Below are positions 1-5,966 of a DNA stretch of 5,966 nt, piece by piece. The notes under the pieces were generated by a model. The model was not told the origin of the DNA and made no database searches. It saw only the letters and a program-made list of their open reading frames with translations. Position 1 is the first letter of the stretch. Each line of letters begins with the position of its first letter. This DNA comes from Planctomycetota bacterium (GTDB lineage Bacteria > Planctomycetota > Phycisphaerae > Sedimentisphaerales > SG8-4), in assembly GCA_030607345.1 (NCBI GenBank), contig JAUWKC010000118.1, forward strand, positions 1-5,966, read 5' to 3'. The translations under genes were made by a program, and so were the position numbers.

Positions 1-1740
1 CTGGCTGACCGGATACTTGAGCTTACCGGGGCAGTAAACGAGCATGACAGGAAAGACCAGTTCCTCGACAATATGGAACTTGAGCGTGAGCGTGGTATCA
101 CTATAAAGGCTTCGGCAGTTACCTTAGATTATGAATACGAAGGTAAAAAGTATATGCTGAACCTGATTGATACGCCCGGCCATGTGGATTTTCATTATGA
201 AGTTTCACGTGCTTTAGCGGCGTGTGAGGGTGCACTTCTGGTGGTTGATGCGACGCAGGGCGTAGAAGCCCAGACGGTCGCCAATGCTCATCTGGCAGTT
301 GAAAACGATGTGGAGCTTATCGGCGTAGTGAACAAAATAGACCTGCCATCAGCCCAGAGCGATACCGCCTCAGAGGAAATCGAGCGTGCAATAGGTATCA
401 GAAAAAATGAGTGCTTTTACATCAGTGCCAAAACAGGGACAGGGGTTCAGGAACTGTTGGAGGCAATCGTTACGCTTCTTCCTCCGCCGGCTAACCATGG
501 CAACGAACGGACCACGGCGCTTGTTTTCGACAGTCACTGTGATAACTATCGTGGTGTAATATGCTATATCCGAGTATTCTCAGGAACCCTTAGAGTCAAA
601 CAGAAGATTAGTTTTATGGGCAGCAGCGGAACCCATATTATAACTGAGCTGGGCAAGTTCACTCCTGCAATGACACCCGTCGATAAACTGGGTATGGGTG
701 AAGTCGGTTATGTGATTGCCAATATTCGTGAACTGGCAGATGTCACTATCGGAGATACTATCACTGACGCCGCTGAGCCGGCACATAAAGCACTCACCGG
801 CTATAAGCCGCCGATGCAAATGGTTTTTTCGGATTTCTATCCCGGCAATAATACCGACTATCCTAAACTTCGGGCGGCCTTTGGTAAACTGGCACTTAAT
901 GACGCAAGTTTTTCTTTTACTGCTAATAATTCACCAGCTCTTGGATTTGGTTTCCGCTGCGGATTCCTGGGACTTTTGCATATGGAAATTATTCAGGAAC
1001 GACTCGAACGCGAACATGATATAGATGTAGTCCAGACAGCCCCGACGGTGAGCTACGAAGTTTTGACTAAAGAAGGCCAGATAATCAGAATAGATTCCCC
1101 AAGCGAACTGCCTGATATTACAAAAGTCGCAGAATTGCGTGAGCCATTTGTTGCACTTGAGATAATCACGGCAAGTGACTCGATAGGTGATATTATGAAG
1201 CTGACCGAGACCAGGCGTTGCAAACTGCTTAAGACCGATTACATAAGCCAGACCCGCGTCATGCTCGAATACAAAGCACCGCTTGCTGAAATAGTCTATG
1301 ATTTCTATAACGTCCTCAAGAGCATAAGCCATGGCTATGCGACGATGGACTATGAATTTACGGATTTCGAAAAAAGTGACCTTGTCAAAATGGATGTGCT
1401 TGTCAACAAAGTTGTCGTCGACGCACTCTCTCTGATTGTGCATCAAAGTAATGTCCTGGTTCGAGGCCGAAGACTCATAACACGGCTTCGTAAATCAATC
1501 CCGCGACATCAATTTGAAATTCCACTCCAGGCAGCCATCGGAGGTAAGATTATCGCCAGAGAAACCATCAAGGCTTTTCGTAAAGAAGTAACTGCAAAGC
1601 TTTATGGCGGCGATGTTACTCGAAAGATGAAACTGCTCAAAAAGCAAAAAGAAGGTAAAAAACGTATGAAGAGCATCGGCTCGGTACAGATACCACAAGA
1701 AGCTTTTATGAGCATCCTGGATTCTACGGAATCGGAATAA
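1..1740 (+). CDS. lepA: Elongation factor 4 (LepA), 5' end missing
   Basis: Ribosome-binding translational GTPase of the LepA/EF4 family, which acts on the bacterial ribosome in the cytoplasm. The reading frame is open from the first base, and the opening residues LADRILELTG align just after the P-loop (HGKST) of E. coli LepA. About 20 N-terminal residues, including the whole G1 motif, therefore lie off the left edge. Of 579 codons present, visible GTPase motifs are the switch I stretch ERERGITIKA (about residues 28-37), G3 DTPGHVDF (57-64), G4 NKIDLP (111-116) and G5 SAKTG (142-146). The family signature ALGFGFRCGFLGLLHMEI begins near residue 313. The LepA-specific C-terminal domain is intact, with KKQKEGKKRMK and the ending IPQEAFMSIL. 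The Cys usual in AKCYGGD is Leu here. The ATG at 73 is internal and not the real start. An RNA methyltransferase follows after 14 bases, probably in the same operon. The identification is secure. Confidence 0.97.
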   Translation: MADRILELTGAVNEHDRKDQFLDNMELERERGITIKASAVTLDYEYEGKKYMLNLIDTPGHVDFHYEVSRALAACEGALLVVDATQGVEAQTVANAHLAVENDVELIGVVNKIDLPSAQSDTASEEIERAIGIRKNECFYISAKTGTGVQELLEAIVTLLPPPANHGNERTTALVFDSHCDNYRGVICYIRVFSGTLRVKQKISFMGSSGTHIITELGKFTPAMTPVDKLGMGEVGYVIANIRELADVTIGDTITDAAEPAHKALTGYKPPMQMVFSDFYPGNNTDYPKLRAAFGKLALNDASFSFTANNSPALGFGFRCGFLGLLHMEIIQERLEREHDIDVVQTAPTVSYEVLTKEGQIIRIDSPSELPDITKVAELREPFVALEIITASDSIGDIMKLTETRRCKLLKTDYISQTRVMLEYKAPLAEIVYDFYNVLKSISHGYATMDYEFTDFEKSDLVKMDVLVNKVVVDALSLIVHQSNVLVRGRRLITRLRKSIPRHQFEIPLQAAIGGKIIARETIKAFRKEVTAKLYGGDVTRKMKLLKKQKEGKKRMKSIGSVQIPQEAFMSILDSTESE

Positions 1741-1754
1741 CCCGTCAAGAATAG

Positions 1755-2915
1755 ATGGATATTAACGAGCGCAAAAACATATTAGTGACCTGTGGACCGG
1801 GACTGGAAGGTTATCTAAGTGCTGAGCTTCAATGCCTGGGCTTTGAAATAGTCAGCAGTCATCCCGGCGGTATTATCACACGCGGTTCATTTATCGACTG
1901 CATGAAACTGAACCTGTATCTGCGGACCGCTTATAACGTCCTCTATCTTCTTAAAGAATTCCGATGTGGCAGCAGCGAAGCACTCTACAAACAAGTCAGC
2001 AACCTGCCGTGGGAAAATATCATCGCACCTGAGGAATATCTATGCGTACTTTCACGTGTCGATACCTTCTCGATTAACAACAGCATGTACCCGAGCCTGA
2101 AAGTCAAAGACGCAATCGTCGACCGAATATATAAAAAGACCGGCTCCAGGCCCGATAGTGGCCCGGATAGAAACAAAGTCGTCGTCAACCTTTTCTGGAA
2201 GAACGACAGGGCGTGGATATACCTCAATACTTCCGGTTTAAAACTCTCCGACAGAAACTATCGCAAGATGCCCCACAAAGCACCGCTGCGAGAATCGTTA
2301 GCCGCGGGAATCATCATGGCTGTCGGCTACGACGGTTCGCAGGATATTGTCCTGCCTATGTGCGGCAGCGGTACGCTCGCTATCGAATCGGCTCTTATAG
2401 CCATGAACAAACCGCCGGTCGGCCTGCGAAGCAATTTTGGTTTTACACACACCAGGGTTTTTGATGAGCAGATATGGAAGCAAATGCGAAATGATGCCCG
2501 CAAAACCGTGCGCAAAGGCCCACTGCAAAAACGTATAATTGCAACAGATATAGATGCGAAAGCTGTCACCGCAGCCAGACAAAACGCGAAAACCGCGGGC
2601 GTCGAACATCTAATAGAATTTAAGGTATGTGATTTCGCCGATACCGATGTTCCGAAGGGCGAAGGTATTGTAATAGTCAATCCCGAATATGGTTTACGAT
2701 TAGGCCAGCTCGAAAAGCTCGAAAAAGAATATGAACGCATCGGAGATTTCTTCAAACAAAACTGCGCCGGCTATACCTGCTATATATTTACCGGTAACAA
2801 AAAACTCGCCGGAAAAGTCGGCCTGAAAACCTCAGCTCGCATGATATTCTTCAACGGAAAAATCGAATGCCGCTTGCTGAAATATGAAATGTACGAAGGA
2901 ACAAAACAATCCTGA
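1755..2915 (+). CDS. THUMP-domain class I SAM-dependent RNA methyltransferase (RlmL/YpsC-like, COG0116 type)
   Basis: Probable 23S rRNA guanine-N2 methyltransferase, related to the N-terminal half of E. coli RlmL (m2G2445) and to Bacillus YpsC. At 386 residues it is the single-enzyme form, not the RlmL fusion of about 700 residues. The N-terminus VTCGPGLEGYLSAEL (11-25) is the family's opening motif. A THUMP region covers roughly 45-160. KAPLRESLAAGII (175-187) leads into the Rossmann methyltransferase domain, with SAM-binding PMCGSGT (201-207), an acidic motif ATDIDAKA (263-270) and a catalytic-position motif NPEYGLRLG (309-317). Two positions differ from the family norm: NPEY instead of NPPY, and Leu200 where Asp usually precedes PMCGSGT. 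The fold and remaining motifs look intact, so it is probably functional, but the exact target base is an inference. The start is fixed by an in-frame TAG directly before the ATG. Only a weak AAGA lies upstream, so translation may be coupled to lepA. Confidence 0.9.
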   Translation: MDINERKNILVTCGPGLEGYLSAELQCLGFEIVSSHPGGIITRGSFIDCMKLNLYLRTAYNVLYLLKEFRCGSSEALYKQVSNLPWENIIAPEEYLCVLSRVDTFSINNSMYPSLKVKDAIVDRIYKKTGSRPDSGPDRNKVVVNLFWKNDRAWIYLNTSGLKLSDRNYRKMPHKAPLRESLAAGIIMAVGYDGSQDIVLPMCGSGTLAIESALIAMNKPPVGLRSNFGFTHTRVFDEQIWKQMRNDARKTVRKGPLQKRIIATDIDAKAVTAARQNAKTAGVEHLIEFKVCDFADTDVPKGEGIVIVNPEYGLRLGQLEKLEKEYERIGDFFKQNCAGYTCYIFTGNKKLAGKVGLKTSARMIFFNGKIECRLLKYEMYEGTKQS

Positions 2916-2965
2916 AAACAAACCTGGCCAAGCGTTCCGAAACAATGATAGCAAGCTGGACAAGG

Positions 2966-3853
2966 CTAATGACTCCTGCTCAAGGTTCCAGTAATTGGCT
3001 CCTTGGTGTGAATGGTTGAGATGGTTTCAACTAATTCGTCCGGATTGTCCGGATTAACCTCAAACGTTGTCCTGCAGCGGACACCGCTGAATGAATGCTG
3101 GCCGGATTTGTCGACTATGGTTTTGAAATTCTCATTCGGATCAAAGTAATGAAATATATCAAGCACGATCCGGTTTCCCTCAAAATGCGCATTCTTGAAA
3201 ACTGTTCTATAGCCCTTTTCTTGTGGGTCCTCAATCGCAAGATAGTCTTTTTCGTCTTTGCTGATGACATAGCATATTTGCCCATCCTCACCACCCCAAT
3301 TTCCTACAAATGCAGAGACATCCTGAGATTGTCCCTGCCATAGCCCTGTCACTACGTGCGACGGCGAAGCGTCGTGGGCAGCTATAAGCTGTTCCCATTT
3401 GTATATTTTCTCATGTTGATCCCATACTACAATCACATCGGGTGTGTTAGGTTCGTAGCCCTGCATAGTAACGTGTCTATCATACTTGCCCAGAGTCAGA
3501 CATATCTCTTCCCACAATCTTCGTGATTGAATTGACGGCACTGTGATATTACTCAACGGAAATTCCTTACGCTCGAAATACCCCAATCGAACCAAAGCAT
3601 CACGATGTTCTTCGTAGACTGATATGTGTCGGCTTTGATTGCGATTCGGGCCAACTTCGACAATCTTATCCCAAGCGGCGGCAATCATCATTTTGTGATA
3701 TTCTATTGCGAGTGGCTTTCGCAAAAGTAACACACTGAGAACAAGCAAAATGCAAATCACTACCACTACAAATAATACGACGTTTCTTGCCCTTGTTCTC
3801 ACTGCAATTGCCTTGTTATGGCTCCTGGTCCATTTGCTCCCGATAATTCGCAA
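2966..3853 (-). CDS. Hypothetical protein with a single N-terminal membrane helix
   Basis: I do not recognise a named family. Read from the TTG at 3853 it has 295 residues. A basic N-terminus (RTRAR at 19-23) is followed by one hydrophobic helix at about 25-44 and then a basic RK. This predicts a membrane anchor with the remaining 250 residues in the periplasm or another extracytoplasmic space. The middle part has an amphipathic stretch YEEHRDALVRLGYFERKEF (80-98). The C-terminal 120 residues begin with GLWQGQ (170-175) and alternate polar and hydrophobic residues like a small beta-sheet or barrel-like domain. That domain reading is an inference. The start is uncertain: there is no ATG before the helix. 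A GTG at 3800-3802 (giving 278 residues and keeping the helix) has AAGG at 3811-3814, eight bases upstream, and may be the real start. The gene lies 30 bases after the catalase and is probably cotranscribed with it. A functional link to peroxide stress is unproven. Confidence 0.75.
   Translation of the reverse strand: MRIIGSKWTRSHNKAIAVRTRARNVVLFVVVVICILLVLSVLLLRKPLAIEYHKMMIAAAWDKIVEVGPNRNQSRHISVYEEHRDALVRLGYFERKEFPLSNITVPSIQSRRLWEEICLTLGKYDRHVTMQGYEPNTPDVIVVWDQHEKIYKWEQLIAAHDASPSHVVTGLWQGQSQDVSAFVGNWGGEDGQICYVISKDEKDYLAIEDPQEKGYRTVFKNAHFEGNRIVLDIFHYFDPNENFKTIVDKSGQHSFSGVRCRTTFEVNPDNPDELVETISTIHTKEPITGTLSRSH
3811..3814 (-). promoter_or_regulatory. Possible Shine-Dalgarno supporting the GTG start at 3802
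   Basis: On the minus strand AAGG lies eight bases before the GTG at 3800-3802, inside the membrane-protein reading frame. The TTG at 3853 has no purine-rich site before it, so this element favours the shorter 278-residue product. Four bases are weak evidence on their own. Confidence 0.3.
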
Positions 3854-3883
3854 TAAATGCGAACCATAATCGGGGGGCGTAAA

Positions 3884-5407
3884 TCATTTTGCGGTTACTT
3901 CTACGCGCTGCTGCTGGGTCATTGCGGCAAGTTTCTTTACCTTTTCGATATCCAGGTTAAGGCCTTTGGCGACGCGGGTTCCGTAATCTGGGTCGGCTTT
4001 GTAGAACAATGCGCATTGGCGAAGCTGAATTCGCTTCTGCGCGTTGCCGAGATGCGCAACGATGTTGCCGACCAGGTGCTCGCGGTCGGTATCGGTCATT
4101 ACTTTTCGATAAAGCTCGCCGGGCTGAAAGAAGTCGTCGTCGGTCAGTTCCTGCGGATGTCGAGCGGCATTTCCTTTGAGCTCAATCGGCGGTTCGGCAA
4201 CCGAGATATCCGGGGCCGGCCCGCCCATCGAGTTGGGCCAATAGTTGGCGCTGCCGCCGGCGTTGCCGTCGAAGCGCATATAGCCATCCCGCTGATAGTT
4301 GGCCGCCTTGCAGGCCTTGGGGGCATTTACGGCTAAAAGCTGATAATTGGGGCCGAGCCGATATAGATGCGCATCGTGATAAGAGATAACTCGGGCCTGG
4401 AGCATCTTATCCGGCGAGGCGCTGATGCCGGGCACGAAGTTGCCGGGACTAAACGCGGCCTGCTCGACTTCGGCGAAGTAGTTAGCCGGGTTGCGGTCGA
4501 GGACCATTCGGCCGATCTCGATAAGCGGATAATCTCCGTGCGGCCAAACCTTGGTGATATCGCAGATGTTCCAGCGATAATTCTCGGCATCAGCCGGCGG
4601 CATGATCTGTACGCAGACCCGCCAGGAGGGATAGTCGCCTTTCTCAATCGCGTTACGCAAATCGCACGTAGCGTGGTTGGGGTCCTCGCCGGCCAAACGG
4701 GTCGCTTCTTCACGAGTCAGGTTGGCGATGCCCTGTTCGGTCTTGAAGTGATACTGCACCCAGTAATACTCGCCTTTGGCGTTGTACCATTTGAACGTAT
4801 GGCTGCTGTAGCCGTTCATGTGCCGAAAGTTCTTGGGCGTGCCACGGTCGGAGAACAAAACGGTCACCTGGTGTAGTGATTCGGGCGTCAGCGAAAGAAA
4901 ATCCCAGAACATATCCGGGTTCGGCGCGTTGGTAGCCGGGTCGCGCTTCTGCGTGTGGATAAAGTCGGGAAACTTCAGCGGATCGCGAATGAAGAATACC
5001 GGCGTATTATTGCCGGTCATATCGTAGTTGCCTTCTTCGGTGTAGAACTTGACTGCAAAGCCACGCGGGTCACGAGCGGCGTCGGCTGAACCTTTCTCGC
5101 CGCCCACGGTCGAGAAGCGTGCGAAAACTTCGGTCTTTTTGCCGACCTGCGATAGAAATTTAGCCCGCGTGTACTTCGACATATCAGCGGTGCATTCGAA
5201 GTAGCCGCCCGCACCTGCGCCTTTGGCGTGCACCACACGTTCAGGAATGCGCTCGCGATTGAAATGTGCGAGCTTCTCAGCCAGGTGCACATCCTGCATC
5301 AGTGCCGGCCCTTTAGGCCCGGCGGTAATAGTGTTCTGATCGTCGTCAACCGGCGATCCCGACGCGGTCGTTAACCGCTGCTTTTTAGGCTTCTTTTCAT
5401 CTGCCAT
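3884..5407 (-). CDS. katA: Monofunctional haem catalase, small-subunit (clade 3-like)
   Basis: Cytoplasmic haem enzyme that converts hydrogen peroxide to water and oxygen. The 507 residues match the usual small-subunit catalase length of about 480-510, and there is no signal peptide. Key residues are present with the spacing of bovine catalase: distal His60 in [18 protein letters not shown], Asn133 in [14 protein letters not shown], and proximal haem ligand Tyr343 with Arg339 in [15 protein letters not shown]. The N-terminal pattern [23 protein letters not shown] is typical of KatA-type enzymes. Clade 3 is inferred from length and N-terminus, not from a tree. The start is well supported: ATG at 5405-5407 with AAGGAG seven bases upstream. 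The sequence is richer in G+C than the lepA side (for example 37 of 60 bases at 4921-4980 against 24 of 60 at 1261-1320). A helicase gene lies upstream and a membrane protein 30 bases downstream, both on the same strand. The family is certain; the symbol katA is conventional. Confidence 0.97.
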   Translation of the reverse strand: MADEKKPKKQRLTTASGSPVDDDQNTITAGPKGPALMQDVHLAEKLAHFNRERIPERVVHAKGAGAGGYFECTADMSKYTRAKFLSQVGKKTEVFARFSTVGGEKGSADAARDPRGFAVKFYTEEGNYDMTGNNTPVFFIRDPLKFPDFIHTQKRDPATNAPNPDMFWDFLSLTPESLHQVTVLFSDRGTPKNFRHMNGYSSHTFKWYNAKGEYYWVQYHFKTEQGIANLTREEATRLAGEDPNHATCDLRNAIEKGDYPSWRVCVQIMPPADAENYRWNICDITKVWPHGDYPLIEIGRMVLDRNPANYFAEVEQAAFSPGNFVPGISASPDKMLQARVISYHDAHLYRLGPNYQLLAVNAPKACKAANYQRDGYMRFDGNAGGSANYWPNSMGGPAPDISVAEPPIELKGNAARHPQELTDDDFFQPGELYRKVMTDTDREHLVGNIVAHLGNAQKRIQLRQCALFYKADPDYGTRVAKGLNLDIEKVKKLAAMTQQQRVEVTAK

Positions 5408-5414
5408 TGTTTCT

Positions 5415-5420
5415 CTCCTT
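5415..5420 (-). promoter_or_regulatory. Strong Shine-Dalgarno of the catalase gene
   Basis: The minus strand reads AAGGAG, then seven bases, then the catalase ATG. This is a near-ideal ribosome binding site and fixes the start codon. It contrasts with the weak or absent sites of the methyltransferase and the membrane protein, and suggests that catalase is highly translated. Confidence 0.75.
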
Positions 5421-5472
5421 AATTTCTGAGGTTTCTTTGCTCCGGTTCGTTACAAATTGTCAAAGAAATGAT

Positions 5473-5517
5473 ATGCGAAATCCCTGTTCTCGCATTCGAT
5501 TGGTTCGCATTACCAAT
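5473..5517. repeat. Small inverted and direct repeats in the catalase leader, possible operator
   Basis: Three related elements lie between the helicase and the catalase. ATGCGA (5473-5478) pairs with TCGCAT (5490-5495) across 11 bases. TCGCATT occurs at 5490-5496 and again at 5505-5511, a period of 15. The second copy forms the loop of a perfect six-base palindrome, ATTGGT (5499-5504) with ACCAAT (5512-5517). They could bind a regulator or form a small hairpin in the leader RNA. I recognise no OxyR, PerR or Fur consensus. The arms are short enough to arise by chance. Confidence 0.25.
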
Positions 5518-5529
5518 GCCACTGGTTTG

Positions 5530-5558
5530 AATATAGATTACTTCTCGGTTTGTGTCGT
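5530..5558 (-). promoter_or_regulatory. Candidate sigma-70-type promoter for catalase
   Basis: On the minus strand ACGACA (5553-5558, four of six against TTGACA) is followed after exactly 17 bases by TATATT (5530-5535, five of six against TATAAT). Transcription would begin near 5523, giving a leader of roughly 115 bases that contains the repeats at 5473-5517 and the Shine-Dalgarno. It is the best promoter-like pair I found in the intergenic region, but it was found by eye and sigma factor preferences in this organism are unknown. Confidence 0.3.
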
Positions 5559-5603
5559 GGCAAGTAAATTGTCTTATCGTTAATGTCCCGCTGGGTTGGG
5601 GCT

Positions 5604-5966
5604 TTAGCTTTTGAGAGGTTTGCGGCGACCGCGATATGACTTTTTGGCTCCGGAGGCGCGTTTGCTTCTTGGCAGTTCCTTGCGTCGCGAGGGTTTGGAG
5701 CTTTTGGCGGTCTTCGGCTCGGGCGGCGGGGACTTGACGTATGAGAAGCCCTTGCACTTCTGCGCCGTGAGTTTGCGTTCTATGAACTTGCCGATATCGC
5801 GCAGGTACTTTTCCTCTTCGCTTGAAACGAACGTGATCGCGTCGCCGGTGGCCTCCGCTCGGCCTGTCCGGCCTATCCGATGGACGTAATCCTCGGCGTG
5901 AGTGGGGACGTCGTAATTGATGACGTGTGATATCCCCTCGACGTCGATACCGCGTGCGGCGACATC
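5604..5966 (-). CDS. DEAD-box ATP-dependent RNA helicase, C-terminal part only (RhlE-like)
   Basis: C-terminal 120 residues of a DEAD-box RNA helicase, which uses ATP to unwind RNA in ribosome assembly or RNA decay. The gene runs off the right edge, so the DEAD motif and the first RecA domain are not visible. The fragment opens in frame at motif V, DVAARGID (1-8), followed by the conserved VINYDVP (15-21) and motif [11 protein letters not shown] (29-37), the arginine-finger motif of RecA domain 2. From about residue 83 it becomes a Lys/Arg/Ser/Pro-rich basic tail ending RRKPLKS, as in many RhlE-type helicases that use such tails to bind RNA nonspecifically. The frame ends at TAA (5604-5606). 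No terminator hairpin with a T-run follows before the catalase leader. The superfamily is certain; the RhlE subgroup is only likely, because just the C-terminus is seen. Confidence 0.92.
   Translation of the reverse strand, partial: DVAARGIDVEGISHVINYDVPTHAEDYVHRIGRTGRAEATGDAITFVSSEEEKYLRDIGKFIERKLTAQKCKGFSYVKSPPPEPKTAKSSKPSRRKELPRSKRASGAKKSYRGRRKPLKS

Noticed and set aside
931..1446. 171-codon open frame on the minus strand opposite lepA
   Set aside because: It lies wholly antisense to a strongly conserved part of LepA, shows no recognisable domain, and its composition looks like a shadow.
1720..1733. GATTC-TACG-GAATC hairpin at the end of lepA
   Set aside because: A five-base, AT-containing stem inside coding sequence without a following T-run is not a terminator.
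3847..3863. Palindrome TTCGCA-ATAAA-TGCGAA at the TTG start, sharing its core with the catalase leader repeats
   Set aside because: The same six-mer occurs in unrelated coding positions (near 2336, 2427, 2484, 2552 and 3717), so a shared operator is not supported.
3857..4876. Two plus-strand open frames (159 and 169 codons) opposite catalase
   Set aside because: The minus-strand catalase is unambiguous through this region. These frames are products of its G+C-rich codon pattern.
5458..5463. Perfect TTGACA on the minus strand upstream of catalase
   Set aside because: At 16-18 base spacing the -10 position reads AGCAAA, GCAAAG or CAAAGA, none resembling TATAAT. The pair at 5530-5558 scores better.
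5419..5757. 112-codon minus-strand frame spanning the helicase tail and the catalase leader
   Set aside because: It overlaps the helicase coding end in another frame, its residues resemble a shifted reading of the basic tail, and the helicase frame is confirmed by motifs V and VI.

Overview
The window holds five protein-coding genes, two of them cut by its edges. They form two convergent blocks. I saw no RNA genes, mobile elements, CRISPR arrays or prophage signals. The organism is a bacterium. The LepA and methyltransferase sequences, together with a lineage-specific membrane-anchored protein of a kind I associate with Planctomycetes/Phycisphaerae, suggest that group, but this is a weak inference.

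Left block, plus strand (1-2915). The 3' part of lepA (elongation factor 4) begins just after the P-loop, which lies off the left edge. Fourteen bases later comes a THUMP-domain RNA methyltransferase of the RlmL/YpsC type. Both act on the ribosome (translocation and 23S rRNA modification), and the short gap fits a translation-related operon. The methyltransferase has two departures from its family motifs: NPEY where NPPY is usual, and Leu where the Asp before PMCGSGT is usual.

Right block, minus strand (5966-2966). Read in the direction of transcription, it starts with the C-terminal end of a DEAD-box RNA helicase (motifs V and VI plus a basic tail). A 196-base intergenic region follows, with a possible sigma-70 promoter, small inverted repeats and a strong Shine-Dalgarno. 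Then come a complete monofunctional haem catalase with all key residues and, 30 bases on, an unrecognised protein with one N-terminal membrane helix. The catalase stop codon and the membrane protein lie in one reading frame with only that TGA interrupting it. The membrane protein has no ATG start ahead of its membrane helix.

The two blocks meet tail to tail across 50 bases with no clear terminator. The catalase and helicase sequence is visibly richer in G+C than the lepA side. Apart from the membrane protein and the altered methyltransferase motifs, the content is conserved housekeeping and oxidative-stress functions. I found no convincing new multi-gene system.
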